Shown: piece after piece, positions 9,010 to 18,236 of the stretch | How the letters are laid out: the number at the start of each line of letters is the position of its first letter | Numbering within the stretch: position 1 is the stretch's first letter | Source: Rhizobium sullae | GTDB taxonomy: Bacteria; Pseudomonadota; Alphaproteobacteria; Rhizobiales; Rhizobiaceae | Reading direction: 5' to 3' | NCBI RefSeq assembly: GCF_025200715.1 | Contig: NZ_CP104143.1 | Span: 4,074,476 to 4,138,475, forward strand | Length of the DNA stretch: 64,000 bases | Notes under the pieces: model-generated | What the model was told of the DNA's origin: nothing | The model's input: only the letters and a program-made list of their open reading frames with translations | Databases searched by the model: none | Position numbers and translations under genes: made by a program

Positions 9010-9348
9010 TAGCTGGCCGCGATCATTAGCCGGCGAAAGGCGCGCAGCGCCGCGTCTCGGAATATATCGCGACACTCTTTTTGATGTTGAAAGGGCCATC
9101 GCATCAAGCTCGGCGAGATTGATATCATCGCCGGGAAGCGCGACCTGGCAGCCTTCGTCGAGGTAAAGGCCCGGCGCGACGAAATGGGCGCCATAGATGC
9201 GGTTCGTTACGCTGCCCAAAAACGTATCCGTGACGCCAGCGATCTCTGGCTTTCGCACCAGCCGGATGATGGCCGTTGGTCGCAACGAGATGATATTGTA
9301 GCAGCAATGCCCGGCCGTCTGCCCCGGCATTTTCCGGACGCTTTTTGA
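9002..9348 (+). pseudogene. yraN: Frameshifted yraN (UPF0102 nuclease-like) remnant
   Basis: Homology to YraN/UPF0102 is spread over all three forward frames. An ATG at 9002 overlaps the rsmI stop and reads through ERRA. A second frame gives SEYIATLFLMLKG (about 9057-9095). The third gives KLGEIDIIAGKRDLAAFVE, then VKARR and the C-terminal GRLPRHFPDAF, ending at TGA 9346-9348. About 20-30 bp appear missing between the second and third parts. The catalytic-looking E-I-D...E-V-K pattern survives but no intact ORF spans it. Confidence 0.8.
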
Positions 9349-9391
9349 TTGCTTTGCATAGGCGTGCAAAAGTCCGGTTTTTGTAATCTTT

Positions 9392-9409
9392 CTGTCACTG
9401 AACTGTTAA
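9392..9409 (+). promoter_or_regulatory. Pho box upstream of ugpB
   Basis: CTGTCAC-TGAA-CTGTTAA fits the PhoB recognition pattern of two 7-bp CTGTCAT-like repeats with a 4-bp spacer. It lies 67 bp before the ugpB start. PhoB control of ugp importers under phosphate starvation is established in rhizobia and enterics; its use here is inferred. Confidence 0.7.
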
Positions 9410-9475
9410 GGAGGCGTCATACAAGGCCTCTATTGCGTGTCCTCACCCCAACGACTGGTGGAGAGGATTTTATCC

Positions 9476-10801
9476 ATGTTCAAAAAGCTTTCTTTGGCCG
9501 CCGCTGCGGTCGCATTGTCTGCATCCACGTCCTTTGCTGCGACCGAAGTCACCTGGTGGCACGCCATGGGTGGCGAACTCGGCAAGAAGCTCGAGCAGAT
9601 CGTCCAGAAATTCAATGACAGCCAGTCTGATTATCACGTCACTCCGGTTTTCAAGGGCACCTATCCGGAAACGCTGACGTCCGCGATCGCCGCTTTCCGC
9701 GCCGGTCAGCAGCCTGCCATCGTTCAGGTCTTCGAAGTCGGCACCGGCACGATGATGGCCGCCAAAGGCGCTATTTACCCTGTTTATAAGCTTATGGCCG
9801 ATGAAGGCGAGCCGTGGGATCCGTCGAAGTTCATCGCTCCCGTCGTCGGCTACTATTCCGATCCGGAAGGCAACATCTTGTCCTTCCCGTTCAATTCCTC
9901 GACGCCGATCCTCTATTACAACAAGGACGTCTTCAAGAAGGCCGGCCTTGATCCGGACGTTGCCCCGAAGACCTATGCGGAACTTGCAGACTTCTCCAAG
10001 AAGATCGTTTCCTCCGGTGCTGCAAAGTGCGGCTTTACGATCACCTACGCTGCAACCTGGATCGGCCTCGAAAACTTCTCGGCCATCCATGACCTGCCTT
10101 ACGGCACGCTTCAGAACGGCTTCGGCGGTCCGGCTGCCGAATTCACCTTCAACGGCCCGACCCAGGTTCGACTCTGGGACGACCTGAAGAAGTGGCAGGA
10201 CACCGGCTACTTCCAGTACGGCGGTCCGGGCGGTGGTCCTGACTCTGCTCCGAAGTTCTATTCGCAGGAATGCGCCATCTACATGGGCTCCTCGGGCTCG
10301 CGCGCCGGCGTCATCGCCAACGCCAAGAACTTCCAGGTCGGCTTCTCGACGCTCCCTTACTACGACGACGTCACCAAGGATCCGAAGAACTCGATCATCG
10401 GCGGCGCGACGCTGTGGACGCTGAACGGTCAGAAGCCGGAGGTTTACAAGGGTGTTGCCAAGTTCTTCACCTATCTCAGCCAGCCGGAAGTTCAGGCTGA
10501 CTGGCATCAGTTCTCCGGCTACCTGCCGATTACCAATGCTTCTTACGATCTCGGCAAGTCGCAGGGTTACTACGAAAAGAACGCGGGCTCCGACGTCGGC
10601 ATCAAGCAGATCACCCGTGGCACGCCGTCCGACAATTCCAAAGGCGTTCGTTTCGGCAACTTCACGCAGATCCGCGACGTTGTCGACCAGCAGTTCGAAA
10701 CCGTGCTCTCAGGCAAGCAGACGGCAAAGCAGGCGCTCGACGCAGCCGTCAAGGAAGGCAACGCCATGCTGCGCGAATTCGAAGCCGCAAATTCGAACTA
10801 G
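9476..10801 (+). CDS. ugpB: sn-Glycerol-3-phosphate ABC transporter, binding protein
   Basis: A 441-residue periplasmic binding protein for glycerol-3-phosphate and its diesters. The signal peptide starts MFKKLSLAAAAVALSAS and the mature part opens EVTWWHAMGGELG, a UgpB hallmark. ATG at 9476 is preferred over the in-frame GTG at 9437 because it has GGAGAGG upstream and begins directly with the signal peptide. It is first in ugpBAEC, behind a Pho box. Confidence 0.95.
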   Translation: MFKKLSLAAAAVALSASTSFAATEVTWWHAMGGELGKKLEQIVQKFNDSQSDYHVTPVFKGTYPETLTSAIAAFRAGQQPAIVQVFEVGTGTMMAAKGAIYPVYKLMADEGEPWDPSKFIAPVVGYYSDPEGNILSFPFNSSTPILYYNKDVFKKAGLDPDVAPKTYAELADFSKKIVSSGAAKCGFTITYAATWIGLENFSAIHDLPYGTLQNGFGGPAAEFTFNGPTQVRLWDDLKKWQDTGYFQYGGPGGGPDSAPKFYSQECAIYMGSSGSRAGVIANAKNFQVGFSTLPYYDDVTKDPKNSIIGGATLWTLNGQKPEVYKGVAKFFTYLSQPEVQADWHQFSGYLPITNASYDLGKSQGYYEKNAGSDVGIKQITRGTPSDNSKGVRFGNFTQIRDVVDQQFETVLSGKQTAKQALDAAVKEGNAMLREFEAANSN

Positions 10802-10821
10802 GTTCGCGAGCTGACCCCTCA

Positions 10822-10843
10822 GTCCTCCCCACACGGGGAGGAC
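10822..10843 (+). terminator. Intercistronic hairpin after ugpB
   Basis: A 9-bp perfect stem (GTCCTCCCC / GGGGAGGAC) with an ACAC loop sits in the 61-bp gap between ugpB and ugpA, followed by CTTT. Such stems after binding-protein genes usually stabilise the upstream message or cut transcription partially, giving more binding protein than permease. The T-run is weak, so full termination is unlikely. Confidence 0.65.
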
Positions 10844-10862
10844 CTTTCCATGCGAGCGAGCC

Positions 10863-11747
10863 ATGCAGACAAAACGCACCATTTTTTCGAATCGCGTCTT
10901 GCCATACGTTCTTTTGGCGCCGCAGCTCGCGATTACTCTCATTTTCTTCATCTGGCCCGCATTCCAGGCTTTTCGGCAATCGTTCCTGCGCGAAGATCCC
11001 TTCGGCATGAAGACCACTTTCGTCTGGTTCAGCAACTACACCAGGCTCTTCGAGAATGCGGATTATCTGAATGCGCTATGGGTGACGCTCATCTTCGCTG
11101 TCTCGGTGACGGCACTGTCCATGAGCCTGTCGCTGCTCTTTGCCGTCTGTGTCAACCGCGTGCTGCGGAGTGGCCGGTTCTATACGACGTTGCTCGTCTG
11201 GCCTTATGCGGTTGCTCCGGCCGCCGCCGGTCTGCTCTGGTGGTTCATGTTCAACCCCAGCATTGGTATCCTGCCTTATGGGCTGCGCTATTTCGGCTAT
11301 GACTGGAATTATCGGCTGCATGAAGGCGATGCCATGGTGCTGATCGTCGTTGCCTCGGCCTGGAAGCAGATTTCCTACAACTTCCTGTTCTTCGTCGCCG
11401 GCCTGCAGTCCGTGCCGCAATCGGTGATCGAGGCGGCGGCGATCGATGGCGCTGGTCCCTTCAAGCGCTTCTGGACGGTGATTTTCCCGCTGCTCTCCCC
11501 GACGACGTTCTTCCTGGCGGTCATTAACATCACCTATGCGCTCTTCGACACCTTTCCAATTGTCGATTCGACGACCTCCGGCGGCCCTTCGCAATCGACC
11601 AACACGCTGGTCTACAAGGTCTATGCCGACGGTTTCGTCGGGCTGAACCTGGGGCCGTCCGCCGCCCAATCCGTCGTGCTGATGCTGATTGTCGTCGCGC
11701 TCACTGTCGTCCAGTTCCGCTGGATCGAAAACAAAGTGCAGTACTGA
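10863..11747 (+). CDS. ugpA: sn-Glycerol-3-phosphate ABC transporter permease
   Basis: A 294-residue inner-membrane permease with about six membrane helices and the EAA loop (VIEAAAIDGAGPFKRF) that docks to UgpC. It opens LPYVLLAPQLAITLIFFIWPA, and the length matches UgpA. It forms the channel heterodimer with UgpE, encoded immediately downstream. Confidence 0.94.
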   Translation: MQTKRTIFSNRVLPYVLLAPQLAITLIFFIWPAFQAFRQSFLREDPFGMKTTFVWFSNYTRLFENADYLNALWVTLIFAVSVTALSMSLSLLFAVCVNRVLRSGRFYTTLLVWPYAVAPAAAGLLWWFMFNPSIGILPYGLRYFGYDWNYRLHEGDAMVLIVVASAWKQISYNFLFFVAGLQSVPQSVIEAAAIDGAGPFKRFWTVIFPLLSPTTFFLAVINITYALFDTFPIVDSTTSGGPSQSTNTLVYKVYADGFVGLNLGPSAAQSVVLMLIVVALTVVQFRWIENKVQY

Positions 11748-11757
11748 GGCTCATGCG

Positions 11758-12606
11758 ATGGTCGAAAATCGTCCCTATCTGAATTTCCTCACACATCTGA
11801 TCCTCATCATTGGCGCCGCAACCGTGGTATTCCCGGTCTACCTTGCCTTCATTGCTTCCACCCACGGTGCGAGCGATTTCATGAGCGGCCTCGTGCCGAT
11901 GCTTCCCGGCGATCAATTGGCGTCGAATTTCAGTCAGTTGTTGAACGTCGGCAATTCGGTGGCAGGCGCTCCACCCTTCGCGCTGATGCTCGCAAACAGC
12001 CTGCTGATGGCGATATTGATCGCCGTCGGCAAAATCGCAATTTCGATCATCTCGGCCTTCGCGATCGTCTATTTCCGCTTTCCGCTGCGCCTAGTGGCCT
12101 TCTGGATCATTTTCCTGACGCTGATGCTGCCGGTCGAAGTCCGCATCCTGCCAACCTACAAGGTCGTTGCCGATCTCGGCATGCTGAACTCCTATCCCGG
12201 TCTTGTCATTCCGCTGATCGCATCCGCGACCGCGACCTTCCTGTTCCGCCAGTTCTTTCTGACCATCCCTGAGGAACTGATGGAAGCGGCCCGCGTTGAT
12301 GGTGCCGGCGCGATGAAATTCTTCCGCGATATCCTGCTGCCGCTGTCGCGCACCAATATTGCAGCGCTCTTCATCATCCTCTTCATCTACGGCTGGAACC
12401 AGTATCTCTGGCCGATGCTGATCACCACCGATCCGCAATATTACACGGCCGTCATGGGCATCAAGCGCCTCGCCTCGGTGCTCGACGGCGATACCCAATG
12501 GAACCTGGTGATGGCCGGTGTCATCCTGGCCACCCTGCCGCCGGTTCTCGTCATCATCGTCATGCAGCGCCTCTTCGTTAAAGGCCTGGTCGAAACGGAG
12601 AAATGA
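11758..12606 (+). CDS. ugpE: sn-Glycerol-3-phosphate ABC transporter permease
   Basis: A 282-residue permease partner of UgpA. It has an N-terminal helix ([20 protein letters not shown]) and the EAA loop ([16 protein letters not shown]). I set the start at ATG 11758, 10 bp after the ugpA stop, giving the usual UgpE length; an upstream in-frame extension would overlap ugpA. Its stop codon overlaps the ugpC start as ATGA. Confidence 0.94.
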   Translation: MVENRPYLNFLTHLILIIGAATVVFPVYLAFIASTHGASDFMSGLVPMLPGDQLASNFSQLLNVGNSVAGAPPFALMLANSLLMAILIAVGKIAISIISAFAIVYFRFPLRLVAFWIIFLTLMLPVEVRILPTYKVVADLGMLNSYPGLVIPLIASATATFLFRQFFLTIPEELMEAARVDGAGAMKFFRDILLPLSRTNIAALFIILFIYGWNQYLWPMLITTDPQYYTAVMGIKRLASVLDGDTQWNLVMAGVILATLPPVLVIIVMQRLFVKGLVETEK

Positions 12607-13715
12607 CAATGGCTTCCATCGAGGTCGAAAGCGTCGGCAAGATCTACCACGGTGGCGTTAAGGCCGTTTCCGGCGTCGGCATCAATATCAGGGATGGTGA
12701 ATTCATCGTGTTGGTCGGTCCGTCGGGCTGCGGCAAGTCCACGCTGCTGCGCATGATCGCGGGTCTTGAGACCATTTCGGAAGGCCGGGTAAAGATTGGC
12801 GATCGCGTCGTCAACAATGTCGAGCCTGCCGACCGCGACATCGCCATGGTCTTCCAGAATTATGCGCTCTATCCGCATATGTCCGTCTATGACAATCTCG
12901 CCTATGGCCTGAGGAACCGCGGCACGCCAAAGGAGGAAATCGAAGCGCGCGTTGCGGAAGCTGCCCGCATGCTGCAGATCGAGCCCTATCTGCAGCGCAA
13001 GCCCAAGGCGCTTTCCGGCGGCCAGCGCCAGCGCGTTGCCATGGGCCGAGCTATCGTCCGTAAGCCGGCTGTCTTCCTCTTCGACGAGCCGCTGTCGAAC
13101 CTCGATGCCAAGCTCCGTGTTTCGATGCGCGGCGAGATCAAGCGCCTGCAGCGCCGCCTCGGCACCACCTCGATCTACGTCACCCACGACCAGCTGGAGG
13201 CGATGACGCTGGCCGATCGCCTTGTGGTGCTGAATGGCGGCAGGATCGAGCAGATCGGCGCGCCGCTCGATGTCTATCACACGCCTGCCTCCACCTTCGT
13301 TGCAAGCTTCATCGGCTCGCCAGCCATGAACCTCTTGAAGGGCGAACTGCATGGCGACAAGTTGGCGCTCGGCCCGACCTTGATCGATCTCGCAGGTAAC
13401 GCGCCTGCCTCTGGCCCTGTGACTATCGGCATTCGCGCCGAGGATCTGCGGCTGGCGGGTTCAAATGAATATGCGATGCCATTGACGGTGGAATATGTTG
13501 AAGAACTCGGCTCGCAGCGCCTCGTGCATGGTCTTTTGGGCGATCAGCCGCTGACAGCTGTCGTTTCCCCGGAAACAGCACTGGCATCGGAGTTGCGTTT
13601 CGTGATCCCGCCGGAGAAGCTGCATTTCTTTGCGCACGACACAGGCAAACGAATCGGTGTCGGTGCTTTGGTCACTGCCCATCATCCGACAGTTGCTGAC
13701 GCCGTAAAGGTTTGA
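12603..13715 (+). CDS. ugpC: sn-Glycerol-3-phosphate ABC transporter ATPase
   Basis: A 370-residue ATPase with Walker A (GPSGCGKST), signature [14 protein letters not shown], Walker B ([15 protein letters not shown]) and a C-terminal TOBE-type domain. It energises UgpAE. The ATG at 12603 overlaps the ugpE stop (translational coupling); a second ATG at 12609 is also possible. It is last in the ugp operon. Confidence 0.94.
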   Translation: MTMASIEVESVGKIYHGGVKAVSGVGINIRDGEFIVLVGPSGCGKSTLLRMIAGLETISEGRVKIGDRVVNNVEPADRDIAMVFQNYALYPHMSVYDNLAYGLRNRGTPKEEIEARVAEAARMLQIEPYLQRKPKALSGGQRQRVAMGRAIVRKPAVFLFDEPLSNLDAKLRVSMRGEIKRLQRRLGTTSIYVTHDQLEAMTLADRLVVLNGGRIEQIGAPLDVYHTPASTFVASFIGSPAMNLLKGELHGDKLALGPTLIDLAGNAPASGPVTIGIRAEDLRLAGSNEYAMPLTVEYVEELGSQRLVHGLLGDQPLTAVVSPETALASELRFVIPPEKLHFFAHDTGKRIGVGALVTAHHPTVADAVKV

Positions 13716-13809
13716 AACGCATCGTTAAAATTTTAGCGGCCCATTGAACGCCTCCGTTACGACTCTCTGCTATTCCGCAATGATTGGGGTAGCAAATTGG
13801 GGGTGGTCC

Positions 13810-14313
13810 ATGGCCATGAAGCTCATGCTCGCAAGCGCGGTCGCAATGGCCGCGCGTTCGGTGCCGTATGCCATCGCGCCAACGCGCGGCAGGAATTTCG
13901 TCGCGCACTCCAGCGACCATTTGCCGATGAAATCGACCCCGATCAATCCTGACTGGGTCGTCGGTGGCGACCCACAGGCGCGCACGGCGGAACATTCCCG
14001 CGGCCATGACGACGCATCGCTGACGGCGATCTGGGATTGCACAGCCGGCGAATTCCGCTGGTTCTTCGGCTGGGACGAGACGGTGATGATCCTCGAAGGC
14101 GAGGTTCACATTACCGCCGAAGATGGAACGGAGCGCACGCTACGCGCCGGCGACGTTGCCTTCTTCGCGGGCGGCACATGGGCGAGCTGGCGGGTGGACA
14201 GCTACGTCCGGAAGATTGCGTTTCTCCGCAAGCCCTTCCCCAAGCCTGTGGCAATCCTCTACCGTCTTCGCAACCTGATGCGCAGCGGCGGCCAGCACGG
14301 GCTCGCGGCCTGA
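13810..14313 (+). CDS. Cupin domain-containing protein (DUF861-like)
   Basis: A 167-residue protein whose core (about residues 70-135) matches the (S)-ureidoglycine aminohydrolase-type cupin: WDCTAGEFRWFFGWDETVMI, then LEGEVHITAEDG, and LRAGDVAFFAGG. Substrate is unknown. The start is uncertain: the frame is also open from TTG 13744 and ATG 13780; I chose the ATG pair beginning at 13810 on length. It lies between ugpC and gshB and may be transcribed with either. Confidence 0.75.
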   Translation: MAMKLMLASAVAMAARSVPYAIAPTRGRNFVAHSSDHLPMKSTPINPDWVVGGDPQARTAEHSRGHDDASLTAIWDCTAGEFRWFFGWDETVMILEGEVHITAEDGTERTLRAGDVAFFAGGTWASWRVDSYVRKIAFLRKPFPKPVAILYRLRNLMRSGGQHGLAA

Positions 14314-14409
14314 AAAATCCTTGATGCCGGCGCTCGGAAGTCCTTGGCTGGCCGTTGCGTTTGCTCTGCTTGCGACCTACATCTGTCCGGCACTCACTGA
14401 GGGACGGAA

Positions 14410-15357
14410 ATGGCCAAGATCAAGAACGTAGCGGTCCAGATGGACCATGTCGCGGGCATCAATATCGCAGGCGATTCCACCTTCGCCATGAGCCTCGAAG
14501 CGCAGGCCCGGGGCTACAAGCTTTTCCATTATACTCCTGAGCGGCTGAGCCTCCGCGACGGCAAGCTTTATGCCTCCGTCGAGCCGATGCTGCTGCGCGA
14601 CGTGAAGGGCGATCATTTCGAGCTCGGTGCGCCCGAACGTGTCGACCTTTCGACCATGGATGTCGTGCTGCTTCGCCAGGACCCGCCCTTCGACATGGCA
14701 TACATCACCTCGACGCATCTTTTGGAGCGCATTCACCCGAAGACGCTCGTTGTCAACGATCCTGGCTGGGTGCGCAATTCGCCGGAAAAGATCTTCGTCA
14801 CCGAATTCGCCGACCTCATGCCGAAGACGTTGATCACCAAGGAGGCTGCCGAAGTCCGTCGCTTCCGCGACGAGATGGGCGATATCATCCTGAAGCCGCT
14901 TTACGGAAACGGCGGCGCCGGCGTCTTTCACTCGACGAGGGATGACCGCAACCTCTCCTCGCTGCTCGAAATGTTCGGCCAGCTCTTCCGCGAACCCTTC
15001 ATCGCCCAGCAGTATCTCCCGGATGTCCGCAAGGGCGACAAACGCATTATCCTCGTCGACGGCGAACCGGCGGGTGCAATCAACCGCGTGCCGGCGGAGC
15101 ACGACAGCCGCTCCAACATGCATGTCGGCGGCCGCGCGGAAGCGACTGAGTTGACTGCGCGCGAAAAGGAAATCTGCAAGCGCATCGGTCCGGCGCTCAG
15201 GGAACGCGGCTTCCTGCTCGTGGGCATCGATGTCATCGGCGACTATATGACCGAGATCAACGTTACCTCGCCGACCGGACTTCGCGAGGTTCGCAAGTTC
15301 GGCGGCGCGGATATCGCAAGCCTTCTCTGGGATGCAATCGAGCGCAAACGGCCTTAA
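14410..15357 (+). CDS. gshB: Glutathione synthase
   Basis: A 315-residue ATP-grasp ligase joining gamma-glutamylcysteine to glycine, the last step of glutathione synthesis. The family blocks are present: [63 protein letters not shown] and INVTSPTG. An AGGGACGG-like site precedes ATG 14410. In related genomes comM usually follows; here the downstream DNA is rearranged. Confidence 0.95.
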   Translation: MAKIKNVAVQMDHVAGINIAGDSTFAMSLEAQARGYKLFHYTPERLSLRDGKLYASVEPMLLRDVKGDHFELGAPERVDLSTMDVVLLRQDPPFDMAYITSTHLLERIHPKTLVVNDPGWVRNSPEKIFVTEFADLMPKTLITKEAAEVRRFRDEMGDIILKPLYGNGGAGVFHSTRDDRNLSSLLEMFGQLFREPFIAQQYLPDVRKGDKRIILVDGEPAGAINRVPAEHDSRSNMHVGGRAEATELTAREKEICKRIGPALRERGFLLVGIDVIGDYMTEINVTSPTGLREVRKFGGADIASLLWDAIERKRP

Positions 15358-15731
15358 CCGTTCCGGCTTCTGTTCCTCTTCGTTCACGCTTTGCAACGCG
15401 CTGCAACTGCAGCGGCGGCGTGAATCTGTTCCTTTATTGCTCTTGTTTTACTCTTTTTCTACGCAAGATTGCAATTGGCGACGATGAGAAGTCGCAACGG
15501 GGCATGTAAAAGGTTGCGGGGACATTAATCCATATAGGTCTGCGGCGTGTTTGACTCCCATTGAACGGGCAAGCCTCCAGTCCGAACCCTCGCGCCGCCG
15601 CCCGCATCGAAAAACCTACATCAAACCGGAACTTCGAGACCGTTTGGGATATACGCTTCTTAAGAACGAGCGCGGCCATGTGGTGGTGCTATGATCCCTG
15701 AACCCCTTCTCCAGTAGGACTCGGCGCAGTG
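15358..15731. other. Intergenic stretch after gshB with no recognisable gene
   Basis: No ORF here resembles a protein I know. The first 100 bp carry several GTTC-like repeats (for example GTTCCTCTTCGTTC) reminiscent of a degenerate rhizobial LexA box, but the spacing is off. Because comM normally follows gshB, this may be the left scar of the lost comM promoter and 5' end. Confidence 0.4.
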
Positions 15732-16295
15732 TCAGGCAGGCACCGGCAACCGCTCGAAAAGGTGTTCGTATTGCAGCACCAATCCCTCCTCATCGACCGC
15801 TAGGTCAGCTTGAAAACCGGCGGAAAGGCCCAGGTCGACGTAACGTACTCGCCCGGGACCCTGCCGGTCGTAGCGCTGCTTCGAACGGGCGACCGTCAGC
15901 GCTGGCCCATCGATGAAAGCGGTGTCGAGCGTAAGGCTTTCCCCGGCGGCAGTGGGCGTCCTGCGGATGGGAAAGGTGTTGCAGAAGGGCGTGACCGACA
16001 GGTCCGGATCTTCCGCGCCTTCGAGGTCTAGCCGCGGTTCGCCGTTCACCCGCCAGCCGGTCCCGGCACGCTCCAGGCTCAGCATCCCGCGGCCTTGCGC
16101 ATTCCAGCGCTCAACCACAACGGACTGCGCGTGCCAATCCGAGTCGAGCCGCCAGCGGTGGTCGAGGCGGAAGCCGCCAGCTTCCAGGCATATCACGGTT
16201 GAGTCGGCCGTCACTCCCTCAGGCTCAACAAGAAGTTCCAGACGCTCAAGGCCCTCGAAATCTGTCCGATGCCAGAAAAGGAACGATCTGGTCAT
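15732..16295 (-). CDS. Putative glycolipid-binding protein (DUF1089)
   Basis: A 187-residue soluble protein resembling the DUF1089 / putative glycolipid-binding family: SFLFWHRTDFEGLERLEL at the N-terminus, then LDHRWRLDSDW, LTLDTAFIDGPALTV and RYVDLGLSAGFQADL. The family has a lipocalin-like barrel and little functional data. ATG 16295 follows a GGAGGAG site, so I prefer it to the longer frame starting at 16331. It lies in the scarred region between gshB and cysK and may be an arrival. Confidence 0.75.
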   Translation of the reverse strand: MTRSFLFWHRTDFEGLERLELLVEPEGVTADSTVICLEAGGFRLDHRWRLDSDWHAQSVVVERWNAQGRGMLSLERAGTGWRVNGEPRLDLEGAEDPDLSVTPFCNTFPIRRTPTAAGESLTLDTAFIDGPALTVARSKQRYDRQGPGRVRYVDLGLSAGFQADLAVDEEGLVLQYEHLFERLPVPA

Positions 16296-16461
16296 GCTCG
16301 GCTCCTCCGCGCACTCGTTTTTCCAAAACATGAGCTGATCGCGGCGCGATCGTCCCAGGCCACTTTTTTACACGATGATGGCTGGCTGGGGTGGTTGCCC
16401 CGATAAGATGGAAAAACGGGCTCACGATTGGAACCGGGCCCAAACATCGAATGGAGGCAAC

Positions 16462-16707
16462 ATGGACCAATATATCGGGCTTGATGGTTCATTGAAAGAT
16501 ACCGCGATCTCGATCCGCGAGGACGGGAAGCGGATCTGGCGGGGAAAGTGTCCCTCGGATTCGAAGGTTCTGGCGCAGATGATCCGCAAGCATGCCCCGC
16601 ACGCTAGGCGCGTCGTATTCGAGACGGGGCCGCTGTCGACGTGGCTCTATCATGCGCTGACGACCGAGGGGTGCCCGCGATCTGCATTGAAGCACGGCAC
16701 GCAAAAG
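16462..16707 (+). pseudogene. IS110-family transposase fragment
   Basis: ATG 16462 follows a GGAGGC site and encodes the N-terminal DEDD-type domain of an IS110 transposase (YIGLDGSLKDTAISI, then VVFETGPLSTWLYHAL). After about 68 residues a 1-base deletion near 16672 moves the true frame (PAICIEARHAK), and homology stops at about 16707. Most of the element is missing, so it cannot move. Terminal repeats are not expected for IS110 and none is seen. Confidence 0.8.
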
Positions 16708-16844
16708 GTATTAGACGAGACGCTCAACAACACCACTGAAAATAATATATAGGCTGGTTCTGACAAGGTGGTGTCAGCACTCGCGGCGTGGCGCGAACTT
16801 CCGCTCCCCGTCCACTACAGTCATTTAGAACCATGGCGGCGGCT

Positions 16845-17025
16845 CCACTCGCTGATGTTGGTCCGCCCGGTTCCGGAAAATCGATGCTTGCTGCGCGACT
16901 GCCCTCCATTCTGCCGCCGCTTTCGGCTGTCGAGCTTCTCGAGGTCTCGATGATTCATTCGGTTGCCCGTCAGCTTTCCGGCCGCAAGCTCTCGGACCGC
17001 CGGCCGTTCCGCACATCCCTCTCTA
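16845..17025 (+). pseudogene. comM: comM remnant 1 (Walker A region)
   Basis: A fragment of the ComM/YifB Mg-chelatase-like AAA+ ATPase: [20 protein letters not shown], then [16 protein letters not shown] and [12 protein letters not shown] missing base before the Walker A segment shifts the frame, and homology ends near 17025, before the rest of the ATPase domain. ComM acts as a helicase in natural transformation. A second, different remnant containing the same Walker A segment lies at 21245-21733. Confidence 0.85.
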
Positions 17026-17088
17026 CGAAAGCCATATTTTTGTTGAATCTTCATGAAATCAGAAATCCGGCTAGTCGGAGATTGTCCC

Positions 17089-17490
17089 ATGCCTCGTAAC
17101 GCATTTCTGCTGTGCGCAGGTCTGGTGGTCACCGGAGGTGTGGCTTCTGCCGAAGAGACTGCTCTCGCCAGAACGTTTCGGTACGCCATCCTCATCAATC
17201 AACAAGAGCCAATTTACGGCGAGGTGGAATGCGCGAAATATCCATGCCAATTGCTCAATCACAAAGCACCCGACATTAATCGTTCACTCAGCAGCGATGA
17301 CGGTGCTTTCGTCCGTCCGATCGTCTCTTGTGGGGTAGGGGATTGTTTCGTTTCGTATAGGTCTGAGAATATTGACGTGCGACAGACCGGGAAGTTCTTG
17401 AAGTTCAAGTTGGCCGAAGGCAACGCGCCAGGCAATCACGCGGTCCTTCTTAAAAGCCGCCCGATGGGTGAAATCATCATGTCCTTCTGA
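17089..17490 (+). CDS. Small secreted protein with paired cysteines, unknown function
   Basis: A 133-residue protein with a signal peptide ([21 protein letters not shown]) and a mature part holding two CxxxxC pairs, CAKYPC and CGVGDC, which could form disulfides in the periplasm. There is no family I recognise with confidence; the layout faintly recalls IalB-like proteins. ATG 17089 follows CGGAG and starts the signal peptide directly; an in-frame ATG at 17053 is less likely. It sits within the comM-scarred region. Confidence 0.55.
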   Translation: MPRNAFLLCAGLVVTGGVASAEETALARTFRYAILINQQEPIYGEVECAKYPCQLLNHKAPDINRSLSSDDGAFVRPIVSCGVGDCFVSYRSENIDVRQTGKFLKFKLAEGNAPGNHAVLLKSRPMGEIIMSF

Positions 17491-17495
17491 CGTTC

Positions 17496-17590
17496 AATGG
17501 CCGGTGTTGTGAAGGCTTTCGGACGCCGGCCCGGCGCCAGGCCAACACGTGGATAGCCGGCATCCGAAACCCTTCACACAACCGGCCATT
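17496..17590. repeat. 95-bp imperfect palindrome between convergent genes
   Basis: The two outer arms of about 34 bp are inverted copies (AATGGCCGGTGTTGTGAAGG at the left pairs with the right end) with a handful of mismatches. The centre is GC-rich (around GGCCCGGCGCCAGGCC). It lies between two genes converging at 17490 and 17610, so it could act as a bidirectional terminator. Its size and structure also resemble rhizobial RIME-type intergenic repeats, which copy number in the genome would decide. Confidence 0.7.
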
Positions 17591-17609
17591 CCCGCAAGTT
17601 CTGTGTGCG

Positions 17610-18236
17610 TCACGCCCGACTCGCCCGAACGCTCAGCCACCGATCATGGGGCTTTCCGACGCACCGACGGACCTCGCTGACGATCCAGCCGGCGTCTGTG
17701 AGTGCGGACCGCAGGGCAGACTCGCGCCAGTACGTCTCGACGTAGCGCCGGGGCGCTGCAGCACTGCCGTGTGTGGACACATCCTCGCCTTCGCCCTCTC
17801 TAACCGAGGCGTGCAATCGGCCACCGGTCCGGGTCGCCTCGGCAAGCCGTCCAAGCACCGTGCCAAAATCCTCGCGCGCGACATGAATCAGGCAGGCACA
17901 GGCCCAGATCCCGTCGTACGGCGTGCCGGGACGCTGCGGGTCGGCCAAGTCTTCGGTCAGCGGGTCCAGCAGGTCGGCCTCGAAGCCACTTTCGCGAAGC
18001 AGTTCGACGAACCCCCTTGAAATGTCGGTGCGCCGGACGCTAATTCCCCGCTTCTCAAGCTCAAGTGCATCTCGCCCGCCACCGCTTCCGATCTCCAGCA
18101 CCCTGCCCGAGCCGCCCAGCTCGGTCACGAACGCATCGATCTCTGTCGCGACCCATTCGGGCATCGCCGCGGCCTCGGCAGCGTACTCCGCCGCGACCGT
18201 ATCATAGGACCGCACGGTATCCAGGTCGGTGCTCAT
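17610..18236 (-). CDS. Class I SAM-dependent methyltransferase
   Basis: A 208-residue cytoplasmic methyltransferase. Motif I is VLEIGSGGGRDALELE near residue 46, followed by the acidic residue in VRRTDIS that binds the SAM ribose. The acceptor substrate is unknown. It stands alone in the rearranged segment, convergent with the small secreted protein across a palindrome. Confidence 0.85.
   Translation of the reverse strand: MSTDLDTVRSYDTVAAEYAAEAAAMPEWVATEIDAFVTELGGSGRVLEIGSGGGRDALELEKRGISVRRTDISRGFVELLRESGFEADLLDPLTEDLADPQRPGTPYDGIWACACLIHVAREDFGTVLGRLAEATRTGGRLHASVREGEGEDVSTHGSAAAPRRYVETYWRESALRSALTDAGWIVSEVRRCVGKPHDRWLSVRASRA

Noticed and set aside
8113..9369. Long minus-strand ORF of 418 codons
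   Set aside because: It lies antisense to rsmI and the yraN remnant, has low-complexity Arg-rich sequence and no domain; high GC makes such shadows common.
9470..10507. Minus-strand ORF of 345 codons
   Set aside because: Antisense to ugpB with no recognisable domain or ribosome-binding site.
15370..15450. LexA (SOS) box GTTC-N7-GTTC after gshB
   Set aside because: The best pair has six bases between repeats and the others are mutated; at most a degenerate relic.
16375..16752. Complete small gene of 125 codons
   Set aside because: Only the N-terminal part of an IS110 transposase is encoded and the frame is shifted before a junction.
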